The notes under the pieces are model-generated. The model saw only the letters and a program-made list of their open reading frames with translations, did no database searches and was not told the DNA's origin. The translations under genes were made by a program, and so were the position numbers. 64,000 nt of DNA from Prolixibacteraceae bacterium (GTDB lineage Bacteria > Bacteroidota > Bacteroidia > Bacteroidales > Prolixibacteraceae). Position 1 is the first letter of the stretch, and the number at the start of each line of letters is the position of its first letter. The DNA is taken from NCBI GenBank assembly GCA_021740385.1, contig JAIOZY010000016.1, forward strand, positions 1-64,000, read 5' to 3'. Positions 33,953-42,418 of this stretch are shown here, piece after piece.

Positions 33953-34735
33953 ATGAAACAATTACTCATCCTGGCCCTTTTAACAACCCTGGTTACGGGG
34001 TGCAAACAACAACCCGAGTTTCCGCTAACCGACCTGCACATACACCTGAAAGGCGACCTCACCATTGAAGAGGCCCTGAAAAAATCTGAAGAAGAGGGCA
34101 TCAAATACGGCATAGCTGTCAATTGCGGTTTGGGCTTCCCGGTACAAACCGATGCCCAGGCCGATTCGTTTTTCACCTTTATGCAACAATACCCCCAATT
34201 TTACGTGGGCATGCAGGCCGAAGGACGCGAATGGGTTGATCTTTTTTCAGAAGAAACCTTCTCAAAATTCGATTACGTTTTCACCGATGCCATGACCTTT
34301 ACCGATGCCAAAGGCCGCCGCAACAGGATATGGATTGAAAACGAAACCTGGATTGACGATGAAGAAGCATTCATGGACTACCTGGTCGAAACCATTGAAA
34401 CCATTCTGAACACCGAACCCATCGACATATACGTAAACCCCACGTACCTGCCCGTGAAAATGGCCGGAAGGTATAACCATTTCTGGACTGCCGAAAGAAT
34501 GGACCGGGTAATTGATGCCGCCCGAGAAAACGGCATAGCCATTGAAATAAACAACCGTTTTAAAATCCCCTCGGCCAAATTCATAAAACGGGCAAAAAAG
34601 GCCGGGGTAAAATTCACCATGGGCACCAACAATGTCGATAAAAATTTTGACGGTTCATCGTACACAAAAAAAATGATCAGGGAATGTGGATTAACAGCCA
34701 ATGATTTTTGGTTGCCCGAGATGAATAAGAGGTAA
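33953..34735 (+). CDS. PHP-like metal-dependent hydrolase lipoprotein
   Basis: A 260-residue lipoprotein. The start at 33953 gives signal MKQLLILALLTTLVTG and lipobox Cys17. The mature part begins with the DLHIHLKG His-x-His motif of PHP/amidohydrolase barrels and ends with GVKFTMGTNN, as in PHP phosphoesterases. A substrate cannot be inferred. The upstream in-frame ATG at 33869 would bury the signal peptide. Stands between the tryptophanase terminator and ygiQ. Confidence 0.65.
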   Translation: MKQLLILALLTTLVTGCKQQPEFPLTDLHIHLKGDLTIEEALKKSEEEGIKYGIAVNCGLGFPVQTDAQADSFFTFMQQYPQFYVGMQAEGREWVDLFSEETFSKFDYVFTDAMTFTDAKGRRNRIWIENETWIDDEEAFMDYLVETIETILNTEPIDIYVNPTYLPVKMAGRYNHFWTAERMDRVIDAARENGIAIEINNRFKIPSAKFIKRAKKAGVKFTMGTNNVDKNFDGSSYTKKMIRECGLTANDFWLPEMNKR

Positions 34736-34762
34736 TTACCCTTTAGAAAGAAATGGAAATCC

Positions 34763-34770
34763 TATCTTTG
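34763..34770 (+). promoter_or_regulatory. -7 box upstream of ygiQ
   Basis: TATCTTTG fits TAnnTTTG. It lies 14 bases before the TTG start, so the leader would be only a few bases long. Confidence 0.5.
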
Positions 34771-34783
34771 CCCAAAAACAGGT

Positions 34784-36661
34784 TTGACAGGCAACACATA
34801 TTCATACAACATACATGACTGGCTGCCCACTTCGGCCAAAGAGGTGAAAGCCCGCGGGTGGGAAAGCATCGACGTAATCCTTTTCAGCGGCGATGCCTAT
34901 GTTGACCACCCATCCTTTGGGGCTGCCGTAATCGTGCGGGTACTCGAAGCCGAAGGGCTAAAAGTAGCCATTGTGCCCCAGCCTAACTGGCGCGACGATT
35001 TGCGCGATTTTAAAAAGCTGGGCCGCCCCAACCTCTTCTTTGCCGTTTCGGCCGGCTGCATGGATAGCATGGTAAACCACTACACAGCCAACAAACGCCT
35101 CCGCTCGAACGATGCCTATACACCCGATGCCCGTTCGGACATGCGTCCCGACTATGCCACCATTGTTTACAGCAACATCCTGAAAAAACTTTACCCCGAT
35201 GTCCCCCTCATCATTGGCGGCATTGAAGCATCGCTGCGCAGGGTAACACATTACGACTACTGGAGCGACCAACTAAAGCCAACCATCCTGCATGATTCGA
35301 AAGCCGACCTGCTGGTATATGGCATGGGCGAAAAGGCTATTATTGAAGTCGCGAAGCAACTGAAAGAAGGCAAGAACATAAATGAAATCACATCCATTCC
35401 CCAAACAGCGTGGTTACAGACCGACAAGCCTGACGGTAATAATACTTTTCCAGGTACGCTAATCCTGTCGAGCCATCAGGAATGTTTAAACGACAAACTG
35501 AAATTTGCAGCCAATTTCCGCATAGTAGAAGAAGAATCGAACCGTTGGAACGGCGCCTGCATAATGCAAAAAGTTTACGACAAGTGGTTGGTTATAAATC
35601 CACAATACCCGCCATGGACAGAAGAAGAAATCGACCGCTCGTTCGATCTGCCGTATACCCGGCTTCCACATCCGCGCTATAAAGACAAACGCATTCCGGC
35701 CTACGAGATGATACGCCACTCGGTAAATGCACACCGTGGCTGTTTCGGGGGGTGCGCGTTTTGCACCATCTCGGCACACCAGGGCAAATTTATTGTGAGC
35801 CGCTCCGAACAGTCAATTATGAAGGAAGTTGATTCCATTACGCAAATGCCCGACTTTAAAGGGTACATCAGCGATATTGGCGGTCCCTCGGCCAACATGT
35901 ACCGCATGCAGGGCAAGAACATTGATATGTGCAAAAATTGCCGGCGGCCATCATGCATCCATCCCGCTGTTTGTCCAAACCTCAACACATCGCACCGGGC
36001 TTTGCAAAAAGTATATGCCATGGTACAAACCCACCCCGATATAAAAAAAGCATTTGTCAGCAGCGGCATCCGTTACGACCTGGTTTTTGCTCCCGGGCAG
36101 GCTACTACCGAAAACCTCGCCTACATGCGCGATGTGGTACACAACCATGTTTCAGGCCGGCTAAAAGTTGCACCCGAACACATCAGCGATAACGTGCTGA
36201 AAATTATGCGCAAACCATCTTTTTCACTTTTTAAAAAACTGTTGAAATTTTTCGAAAAGGAAAATGCCGATGCCGGGTTGAAACAACAACTCATCCCCTA
36301 CTTCATTTCAAGCCATCCCGGCAGTATAAAAGACGATATGGTACAACTGGCTGCCGAAACTAAAAAACTGAATTTCAGGCTTGAGCAGGTACAGGATTTC
36401 ACCCCCACACCCATGACTGTTGCAACGGTTATTTACTATTCAGGCGTACATCCCTACACACTGAAACCGGTATTTACCGCCCGTACCAAAGAAGAAAAAC
36501 TGGAACAACGCAAATACTTTTTTTGGTATAAGCCCGAATACCGGAAAGAAATTGGCAAAGAGTTAGGTGAAATCGGGCATGAAGCTTCCTCGATAAAGAA
36601 AGAAAAGGTTTTCAGCCGGAAATCCTCAAAAAGCCGAAAAAGAAAAACTAAGAACAAATAG
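34784..36661 (+). CDS. ygiQ: YgiQ family radical SAM protein
   Basis: A 625-residue radical SAM protein. The UPF0313 N-terminal domain has HDWLPTSAKEVKARGWESID and FSGDAYVDHPSFGAA; the [4Fe-4S] cysteines are in HRGCFGGCAFC near residue 320 (CxxxCxxC), with the accessory CKNCRRPSC patch behind. A basic Ser/Lys-rich tail ends the protein. Function is unknown; YgiQ proteins are widespread and have been suspected of modification roles. TTG 34784 is taken as start because homologues begin only a few residues before the WLPT motif and no ATG precedes it. Confidence 0.9.
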   Translation: MTGNTYSYNIHDWLPTSAKEVKARGWESIDVILFSGDAYVDHPSFGAAVIVRVLEAEGLKVAIVPQPNWRDDLRDFKKLGRPNLFFAVSAGCMDSMVNHYTANKRLRSNDAYTPDARSDMRPDYATIVYSNILKKLYPDVPLIIGGIEASLRRVTHYDYWSDQLKPTILHDSKADLLVYGMGEKAIIEVAKQLKEGKNINEITSIPQTAWLQTDKPDGNNTFPGTLILSSHQECLNDKLKFAANFRIVEEESNRWNGACIMQKVYDKWLVINPQYPPWTEEEIDRSFDLPYTRLPHPRYKDKRIPAYEMIRHSVNAHRGCFGGCAFCTISAHQGKFIVSRSEQSIMKEVDSITQMPDFKGYISDIGGPSANMYRMQGKNIDMCKNCRRPSCIHPAVCPNLNTSHRALQKVYAMVQTHPDIKKAFVSSGIRYDLVFAPGQATTENLAYMRDVVHNHVSGRLKVAPEHISDNVLKIMRKPSFSLFKKLLKFFEKENADAGLKQQLIPYFISSHPGSIKDDMVQLAAETKKLNFRLEQVQDFTPTPMTVATVIYYSGVHPYTLKPVFTARTKEEKLEQRKYFFWYKPEYRKEIGKELGEIGHEASSIKKEKVFSRKSSKSRKRKTKNK

Positions 36662-36667
36662 CTTCAC

Positions 36668-36698
36668 GGGACAGGCGATTTGAAATCGCCGAAATAGG
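36668..36698. repeat. REP-like palindrome, copy A
   Basis: GGGACAGGCGATTTGAAATC continued by GCCGAAATAGG. The core GGCGATTTGAAATCGCC is palindromic. It is one of three related elements in this stretch (others at 37391 and 37499); A and B have the same orientation and flank vapBC. Confidence 0.7.
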
Positions 36699-36735
36699 CT
36701 ACCCAACACGTGAATTTCCATAACAATAATCAATT

Positions 36736-37113
36736 CTATTGAATTATCTTTAGCCCCTTAATCCTTTCAAAATGTTTAACATTCAAGGTTGCAATTGGCG
36801 TATCATAAGTCAGGGCCGTAGCTCCTATCAGGATATCAGCCAAATCTATCATTTTATTATTTTCCAATAATTCAATATAAACTTTTATGGCTGAACCGGA
36901 ACATGCTTTATCAAATGGAATGACAGTTAAATGTGCTGATAATTCCTTCCAATACTCAAAATGAGATTTTCTGTTACCAATTCCAATTTCGTAATAAGTT
37001 ATTGATGATATACATAAATTCTCATATTCCTTTGAAACATTATAGAAGAGCGTTTTCTTCTTATCCTTTTTCCTGAAAAGCTCAATTAACACAGAAGAGT
37101 CTAACAAAATCAT
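36736..37113 (-). CDS. vapC: PIN-domain toxin (VapC-like)
   Basis: A 125-residue PIN-domain ribonuclease. The acidic metal-binding residues are visible: D5 (MILLDSSVLIEL), E42 (YYEI), and D90/D93 (IDLADILIGATAL), followed by a TLNVKHFERI end. VapC toxins cut tRNA or rRNA when released from the antitoxin. The gene overlaps the preceding small gene by 4 bases, the standard antitoxin-toxin arrangement. Confidence 0.88.
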   Translation of the reverse strand: MILLDSSVLIELFRKKDKKKTLFYNVSKEYENLCISSITYYEIGIGNRKSHFEYWKELSAHLTVIPFDKACSGSAIKVYIELLENNKMIDLADILIGATALTYDTPIATLNVKHFERIKGLKIIQ

Positions 37114-37337
37114 GCTATCCGTGATTTGTTAATGTAATTTCTTGATTCCCGGAAAGCATCATAATCCATATCGCTCCAGGTTGGTGCTTTAAGAATAAGT
37201 TCCCTGATTGACTTTGTTGATTTTCCTGAAAGAATTTCTGATTTTAAAGTATCAGACAGTTTTTTTTTCTCCTTTTCTGGTAATTGCCTTATCAATCCGA
37301 GTATTTGATAATAATCTATGTTTAATTTTAATTCCAT
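37110..37337 (-). CDS. vapB: Antitoxin partner of the PIN toxin
   Basis: A 75-residue protein. The N-terminal half, with a helix rich in Lys/Glu (IRQLPEKEKKKLSDTLKSEI), resembles antitoxins of the Bacteroidota/cyanobacterial type paired with PIN toxins; the C-terminal SDMDYDAFRESRNYINKSR tail would wrap the toxin. No classical AbrB motif was identified, so the name is by position. Confidence 0.75.
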   Translation of the reverse strand: MELKLNIDYYQILGLIRQLPEKEKKKLSDTLKSEILSGKSTKSIRELILKAPTWSDMDYDAFRESRNYINKSRIA

Positions 37338-37390
37338 GAGAATTTATAAAATTCAAATCAAAGGTATAAAATTATCAGATATGATATAAC

Positions 37391-37421
37391 AGGACATGAG
37401 ATTTGCAATCGCCGAAATAGG
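37391..37421. repeat. REP-like palindrome, copy B
   Basis: AGGACATGAGATTTGCAATC continued by GCCGAAATAGG, close to copy A, with the left arm degenerate. It lies 53 bases upstream of the antitoxin start. Confidence 0.65.
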
Positions 37422-37498
37422 GACTTCGACTTGTAAAATCTACCAAACATTTTCAAAAAAGAAGAAGGGAAAAACCAGTCGCAGGTAGCTTATTTTAT

Positions 37499-37551
37499 GG
37501 GACAGGCAATTTGCAATCGCCTATTGTTCGGGCGATTACAAATCGCCCTTC
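37499..37551. repeat. REP-like palindrome, copy C with inverted mate
   Basis: GGGACAGGCAATTTGCAATC continued by GCC, then a spacer and GGGCGATTACAAATCGCCC. The second half is itself a palindrome. This element ends almost on the stop codon of the minus-strand gene at 37553. Confidence 0.65.
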
Positions 37552-37552
37552 C

Positions 37553-37966
37553 CTACAAACCGGCCCATATTCGTGCCAGCGAAAATCCCGGGGCTTGTAT
37601 ATCCAAATCGAGAAAGTAACCAAAGGGGGTTTGAGCTGTTTCAACACCGGCATTCTGTAACCGTTTTTCGGCCTGGTCGAATACAGCTTTAGTGAATTCA
37701 AGCGAAGCCTTCGATTCCGATAAATGGGCAAACGAATGCAATACCATTTTTTTGCAGTTGTTCTTGCGCATGGTCCATTTCAGGTGGTTCACCAGCTTTT
37801 TTTCACGGCTTAAAACGTCTTTCTCTTCATCCTCCTGTTCTACCTGAATAAATGCCACGAGGCAGTTTGAAAATGAAGCCCCTTCGGTAATATCCGCTAC
37901 TTCGGGTACATTTTTTTCAGCAGGATTATAACTGAAACGAGTTGTGTATATTACGAGTACTTTCAT
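37553..37966 (-). CDS. Free-standing threonyl-tRNA editing-domain protein
   Basis: A 137-residue protein of the archaeal ThrRS editing-domain family (PF08915, D-aminoacyl-tRNA deacylase-like fold). MKVLVIYTTRFSYNP at the start, VAFIQVEQEDEEK in the middle, VLHSFAHLSESKASLEF and QTPFGYFLDLDIQAPGFSLARIW match the family closely. Such domains remove serine mischarged on tRNA-Thr in archaea; here no synthetase is attached. It overlaps into a two-gene unit with pepD (2-base gap). A trans-editing role is an inference. Confidence 0.8.
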   Translation of the reverse strand: MKVLVIYTTRFSYNPAEKNVPEVADITEGASFSNCLVAFIQVEQEDEEKDVLSREKKLVNHLKWTMRKNNCKKMVLHSFAHLSESKASLEFTKAVFDQAEKRLQNAGVETAQTPFGYFLDLDIQAPGFSLARIWAGL

Positions 37967-37968
37967 AG

Positions 37969-39423
37969 CTAAGGAATATTTTCCAGCACTTCGACCAGCA
38001 AATCCCAGAATTTTTGCACGGTTTCAATATTTAACCGTTCATCGGGCGAATGGGCGCCGTAAATGGTTGGGCCAAACGAAATCATATCGAGGTGCGGATA
38101 CTTCTTCAGGAATAAACCGCACTCGAGTCCGGCATGTATCGACCGCACAACGGGATCGGTTTTAAATAACTTCCGATAAGCCTCCTCTGTGATTTTCACA
38201 ATTTCGGAATTGGGATTGGGTGTCCAGCCCGGGTACCCGTCGGTATGTTGCACAACAGCTCCGGCCAAAAGGAACACAGCTTCAACCATCGAAGCAATGT
38301 CGGCTTTACCGCTTTCACGGTCGCTGCGCTGGCTTGTTGTAATCAAAATGAACTTTTCATCCATCTTCACCGATGCCAGGTTGGTAGATGTTTCAACCAT
38401 TCCGGGCATCCGGTAACTCATGGCCTGTACCCCGTGCGGACAAGCATAAAGAGCATTCAGTAAACGTTCGGTAAGTTTGTCGGTAAAAACCTGGCCGGGT
38501 ATCCCGCACGATCCCATTTCGAGCTTCATGTTTGGTTCGGTTATGCTGTATTCATCGCAAACATCGTGATTAAAAAGGTTAAATTCTGCCACGAGGTTTT
38601 CTTTGTATCCATTCTGAACCATAATTTCAGCCCTGGCTTCACGGGCAATGGCATTTCGCAAATTACCGCCCCCGATAACAGCAATCCTTATTCCGAAATG
38701 TTGGTAGGCATACCATAGAAAGCGTACAAGCACCTTAATGGCATTGGCTCTTCCTTTGTGAATATCGTCGCCCGAATGCCCCCCGGTTAAACCGCTAACG
38801 GCAATCTCTAGCGGGAAAAAACCTTTTGGGGCTTCTTCGCTGTCAACATTTAACGAAGCCAGCGTATCAACACCCCCGGCACAGCCAATAAACAGTTCCC
38901 CTTCATCTTCCGAATCGAGGTTAATCAGGATATCACCGCTGAAGAAATCGCTGCCCAGGTTAAAAGCCCCGGTAAGACCGGTCTCTTCATCAACCGTAAA
39001 CAGGCACTCTATGGGGCCGTGTTTCAAATTCTTATCGGTTAAAACGGCCATTTGTGCTGCAATGCCAATGCCACAATCGGCGCCCAGGGTGGTATCGGTT
39101 GCTTTCACCCATTCACCATCAATGCGTGGCACAATGGGGTCGGTAAAAAAATCGTGCTTCACATGGTTGTTCTTCTCCCCAACCATGTCGAGATGGGTTT
39201 GCAGCACAACCTTTTTACGATTTTTATAACCGGGCGATGCAGGCTTACTGATGAGCACATTGCCAAAATCGTCTCTTTTGTGATCAAGTCCATGCTTTTG
39301 AGCAAAACCTAGCACAAAATCAATGATCTTCTCTTCATGCTTCGAAGGACGGGGAACCTGACAAATATCCTCAAAAAAACCCCATACACGCTCCGGTTTC
39401 AAATGGCTGATTATCCTCTTCAT
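37969..39423 (-). CDS. pepD: Aminoacyl-histidine dipeptidase (PepD)
   Basis: A 484-residue M20-family cytosolic dipeptidase. Metal ligands are seen in QTHLDMVGE (H77, D79), TLGADCGIGIA, DEETGLTG (general base Glu plus ligand Glu) and the Asp-Ser-Glu (LDSEDEGELF) region. It hydrolyses Xaa-His and other unspecific dipeptides. The minus-strand promoter box at 39470 lies about 47 bases before the start; the ThrRS-editing protein gene follows. Confidence 0.93.
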   Translation of the reverse strand: MKRIISHLKPERVWGFFEDICQVPRPSKHEEKIIDFVLGFAQKHGLDHKRDDFGNVLISKPASPGYKNRKKVVLQTHLDMVGEKNNHVKHDFFTDPIVPRIDGEWVKATDTTLGADCGIGIAAQMAVLTDKNLKHGPIECLFTVDEETGLTGAFNLGSDFFSGDILINLDSEDEGELFIGCAGGVDTLASLNVDSEEAPKGFFPLEIAVSGLTGGHSGDDIHKGRANAIKVLVRFLWYAYQHFGIRIAVIGGGNLRNAIAREARAEIMVQNGYKENLVAEFNLFNHDVCDEYSITEPNMKLEMGSCGIPGQVFTDKLTERLLNALYACPHGVQAMSYRMPGMVETSTNLASVKMDEKFILITTSQRSDRESGKADIASMVEAVFLLAGAVVQHTDGYPGWTPNPNSEIVKITEEAYRKLFKTDPVVRSIHAGLECGLFLKKYPHLDMISFGPTIYGAHSPDERLNIETVQKFWDLLVEVLENIP

Positions 39424-39783
39424 ATAATTATTTTTTTTACTTTTATTTCAATTGTTTTTCGATTAAATACAAACTTACCCAATTTTCAAAGCTTTTTCGC
39501 TGTATTTTATCACATAAATCATAACTAAGTTTTCTTGAAAAATGGAAAAATTAATTTAAAACAACTATTTTTAGTTCAAATTATTAAACTAAACCATTTT
39601 TTTATAAATGAAACGACCATGAATTGAGCTTAGCGAAATCGTGTTAATCAATTTTACATTTTAAAGTACACTCACGAAAATGATTTAAATTAGCTGACGC
39701 TGATCTCCGATTCATCGTGAATTACATCTTATACCGAATGAATAAACAATTTTAATAAGATTAAATAATTAATATTAAACACT
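39424..39783. other. AT-rich intergenic region between divergent genes
   Basis: No gene or repeat is recognised. A minus-strand TAAGTTTG box at 39470-39477 fits TAnnTTTG and probably serves pepD. For the plus-strand gene at 39784 no box close to consensus is visible. Confidence 0.5.
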
Positions 39784-40221
39784 ATGAAGAAATCGATTTT
39801 AATTGTGATGATAACAATTCTTACAGGAACGTTATCGTTTGCCCAGGAAGAAATTTTAGGAAAATGGAAAACCATTGATGACGCGACCGGCGAACCAAAA
39901 TCTGTTGTAGATATTCGCATTGAAGACGGAAAAATGTACGGAAAAATCATCAAACTTTTCAACGAAGACCCAAATTACGACCCGGTTTGCGATGAATGCA
40001 CCGATCATTTAAAAGATCAGAAAATTATCGGCATGCAAATTATTAATGGCTTAACCCTTGAAAAAGGAAAATGGGAAGGCAAAAAAGGCATACTCGATCC
40101 CGATAACGGCAAATATTACGATGTAAAAATATGGGTCGATGAAGATGACCCAACCAAATTAAATGTACGCGGATACATCCTTTTCCTGTACCGAACACAA
40201 ACCTGGGTACGGGAAGTTTAA
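39784..40221 (+). CDS. DUF2147 family secreted protein
   Basis: A 145-residue secreted protein: signal peptide to residue 20 (LSFAQ), then a lipocalin-like DUF2147 domain with ILGKWKTIDDATG, the DPVCDEC cysteine pair and LNVRGYILFLYRTQTWVR. The family is common and without a known task; a ligand-binding beta-barrel is expected. Single gene. Confidence 0.85.
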   Translation: MKKSILIVMITILTGTLSFAQEEILGKWKTIDDATGEPKSVVDIRIEDGKMYGKIIKLFNEDPNYDPVCDECTDHLKDQKIIGMQIINGLTLEKGKWEGKKGILDPDNGKYYDVKIWVDEDDPTKLNVRGYILFLYRTQTWVREV

Positions 40222-40242
40222 AAAAAAATTATAAAGAAATAG

Positions 40243-40308
40243 TTGAAATTATCCAGGTTTTATAAATTTGTGCGCCCGTTAAGCAGGGAATTTTTATGCT
40301 TAACGGGC
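40243..40308 (+). promoter_or_regulatory. Promoter and 12-bp stem-loop in front of tRNA-Arg
   Basis: TTG (40243-40245), a 17-base spacer and TAAATTTG (40263-40270) form a promoter close to the Bacteroidetes type. Immediately behind lies a perfect 12-bp inverted repeat, GCCCGTTAAGCA / TGCTTAACGGGC (40274-40285 and 40297-40308), with an 11-base loop. It ends 5 bases before the tRNA, so it would form the 5' end of the tRNA precursor. Confidence 0.55.
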
Positions 40309-40313
40309 TAATT

Positions 40314-40385
40314 GGTCCCATAGTTCAATGGATAGAATATCAGATTCCGGTTCTGACGATGTGGGTTCGACTCCCGCTGGGATCA
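40314..40385 (+). tRNA. tRNA-Arg (CCG)
   Basis: All arms fold: acceptor GGTCCCA/TGGGATC (one G-T pair), D arm GTTC...GAAT, anticodon stem TCAGA/TCTGA with loop TTCCGGT (anticodon CCG, reads CGG), and T arm GTGGG-TTCGACT-CCCGC. Discriminator A; the CCA end is not encoded. A variable loop of four bases makes it class I. Confidence 0.93.
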
Positions 40386-40390
40386 CATTT

Positions 40391-40728
40391 TTAAAGTTCT
40401 ATTGAAAGCAATTCTTCTCCCAGGGAATGCAAGGCACTTTCAATTTTTTCTATCTGCTTTTTTCTTGGTTTAGATACCCCGTTAGTAATGCCCTAATTGG
40501 CGTTGGTTAATACCGGTCATTTTCTCAAGTGCCGATTTGGTAAAAATACCTTTGTAGTAATGCATCAAACTTTCAACATCCCACTTGTAGGATAAATTAT
40601 AATCACCCTGGAATATTTCCGGAATTGGTTCATTGTCTTCTTTCATCCCTTCCAGATGAAAAGCAATCCCATCAATAACCTCTTTTTTCAATTTTTCAAA
40701 ATCTTCTGCGGTGCAAACAAAGCCATCC
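40391..40728 (-). pseudogene. hicB: HicB-family antitoxin pseudogene
   Basis: Minus-strand codons read DGFVCTAEDFEKL, then IDGIAFHLEGM and IFTKSALEKMTGINQRQLGHY, the HicB HTH region, then a stop (TAA) at the frame end near 40482. Homology continues in the +1 frame as NGVSKPRKKQIEKIESALHS down to a TAA at 40391. A two-base loss (for example the GC of a Tyr-Ala-Asn-Gly coding stretch) explains this. The N-terminus is also missing: a stop codon directly precedes DGFVC and no ATG is there. No hicA toxin gene is visible. Confidence 0.75.
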
Positions 40729-40741
40729 TAAAAAACAATCT

Positions 40742-40749
40742 TATTTTTG
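40742..40749 (+). promoter_or_regulatory. -7 box upstream of pabB
   Basis: TATTTTTG fits TAnnTTTG, 8 bases before ATG 40758. The transcript would be almost leaderless. Confidence 0.45.
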
Positions 40750-40757
40750 TCTTTACA

Positions 40758-41729
40758 ATGAACAAAACAGAGGCAATTTCAAATATTAACAAAAGGGCTT
40801 CACTAAAAGAACCTTTTCTTTTTGTAATTAACTATAAAATGGACAATTGCCTCGTGTTATCTCCGGAAGATGCCTGCCTGCAAAACATTCTTTTCAACTT
40901 TAACGGCATTAAAAATTACCATTACGAACAACTAATTGCAACCAATATTAAATTTAAAAAGCACCCGGTTGAGTTCGCGAAATACCTTGACGCTTTTAAC
41001 AAGGTACAAAAACACCTTAACCGGGGCAATTCATACCTTGTTAACCTGACATTTCCCACGCCGGTTGAAACAAATTTGAGCCTCAGCGACATTTTCTATT
41101 CGGCCTTTGCAAAATACAAACTGCTGATGAAAGACCGGTTCATGGTTTTTTCGCCCGAGTCGTTCGTGAAAATTGAAAACGGCGAAATAAGCACCTACCC
41201 CATGAAAGGCACCATTGATGCCGGAGAGCCCAATGCAACTGAAAAGCTGCTTACAAATAAGAAAGAGCTGGCCGAACATGCTACCATTGTCGACCTGCTA
41301 CGCAACGACCTTAGCAAGACAGCTACAAATGTACGTGTTGAGAAATTCAGGTACATCGATGAAATAAAAGCCAGCGGAAAGCAGTTATTGCAGGTGAGCT
41401 CGAAAATAACAGGTACACTGCCGGGCAATTATCACGAAAATCTGGGCAATATCCTTTTTGAGATGTTGCCGGCCGGTTCGGTTACCGGGGCGCCAAAAAC
41501 AAAAACACTTGAAATAATTGCAGAAGCCGAAAATTACTCCAGGGGTTTTTATACGGGCATTGCCGGTTATTTCGACGGGCAAAACCTCGATAGCTGTGTG
41601 TTGATCAGGTTTATTGAAAACCATAACGGAAAGTTGTTTTATAAAAGCGGTGGGGGTATAACATCGCAAAGCAATGCGAAACAAGAATATTGGGAATTAA
41701 TTGATAAAATATATGTGCCGGTTAGTTGA
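40758..41729 (+). CDS. pabB: Aminodeoxychorismate synthase component I
   Basis: A 323-residue chorismate-binding enzyme without the N-terminal domain of TrpE; it aminates chorismate for folate synthesis. Signatures: NRGNSYLVNLTFPT, the YPMKGTI segment, VDLLRNDLSK and PAGSVTGAPKTKTLEII. The open frame reaches 40656 upstream, but the first 34 codons lie in the hicB pseudogene and the promoter box sits just before ATG 40758. It overlaps pabC by 17 bases. Confidence 0.9.
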   Translation: MNKTEAISNINKRASLKEPFLFVINYKMDNCLVLSPEDACLQNILFNFNGIKNYHYEQLIATNIKFKKHPVEFAKYLDAFNKVQKHLNRGNSYLVNLTFPTPVETNLSLSDIFYSAFAKYKLLMKDRFMVFSPESFVKIENGEISTYPMKGTIDAGEPNATEKLLTNKKELAEHATIVDLLRNDLSKTATNVRVEKFRYIDEIKASGKQLLQVSSKITGTLPGNYHENLGNILFEMLPAGSVTGAPKTKTLEIIAEAENYSRGFYTGIAGYFDGQNLDSCVLIRFIENHNGKLFYKSGGGITSQSNAKQEYWELIDKIYVPVS

Positions 41730-42330
41730 GTCGATACGAATTGAAAACAGGCAACTTCAGCATGTTGATTTGCACAACAAACGCTTTTATGCTGCAAGGA
41801 AAAAGCTGTTTGGCTGTAAAGGAAATGTTGATCTTTCGGAAATGATCAGCATACCTGCGTCGCTGACCAATGCAAGGTATAAATGCCGCGTAATTACCAA
41901 CGGGGAAAATTTCCAGATTGAAATAAACCCTTACACCCAGCGGACAATCAAATCGCTGAAAGTTGTTTTCAACAATCACATTGACTACCCCTACAAATAT
42001 GAAAACCGTTCGGAAATAATGAGTTTGTATAAGCTGCGTGGAAAATGCGATGATATACTAATCGTCAAAAACAACAACCTAACCGATTCAAGTGCTGCAA
42101 ACGTGCTTCTTTTCGATGGATCGAAATGGGTAACACCTTCAACACCCCTGCTTAAAGGCGTTCAGCGTCAATACCTTTTAAACGCAGGCAGCATTACCGA
42201 ACAAAAGCTAACAATAGCCGATCTGCATCATTTTCAAACAATAAAACTCGTCAATGCCATGATAGATTTTAAACGGGCCCCGCTCATTGATGTACACTCG
42301 TGTGTTTGCTTTGATTCATCGCCGGATTAA
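41713..42330 (+). CDS. pabC: Aminodeoxychorismate lyase-like PLP enzyme
   Basis: A 205-residue fold-type IV PLP protein. It should release 4-aminobenzoate from aminodeoxychorismate. The LRGKCDDILIVKNNNLTDSSAANVLLFDG stretch (about 100-130) and TPSTPLLKGVQRQYLL are the class IV aminotransferase signature. It is shorter than usual (about 260), mainly in the N-terminal domain, as in other Bacteroidota PabC. The start ATG 41713 lies inside pabB. Confidence 0.82.
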   Translation: MCRLVESIRIENRQLQHVDLHNKRFYAARKKLFGCKGNVDLSEMISIPASLTNARYKCRVITNGENFQIEINPYTQRTIKSLKVVFNNHIDYPYKYENRSEIMSLYKLRGKCDDILIVKNNNLTDSSAANVLLFDGSKWVTPSTPLLKGVQRQYLLNAGSITEQKLTIADLHHFQTIKLVNAMIDFKRAPLIDVHSCVCFDSSPD

Positions 42331-42383
42331 AAATCATTAACCATTGTTAATAAAAAATGAACGATTGGAATGCAAAATTTCAA

Positions 42384-42391
42384 TACATTTG
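42384..42391 (+). promoter_or_regulatory. -7 box upstream of the HD-domain gene
   Basis: TACATTTG fits TAnnTTTG, 28 bases before ATG 42419. A TTG at 42365-42367 lies 16 bases upstream, shorter than the usual spacing. Confidence 0.5.
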
Positions 42392-42418
42392 CTTTAACAA
42401 AAAAACTTTTTTTGAAAC

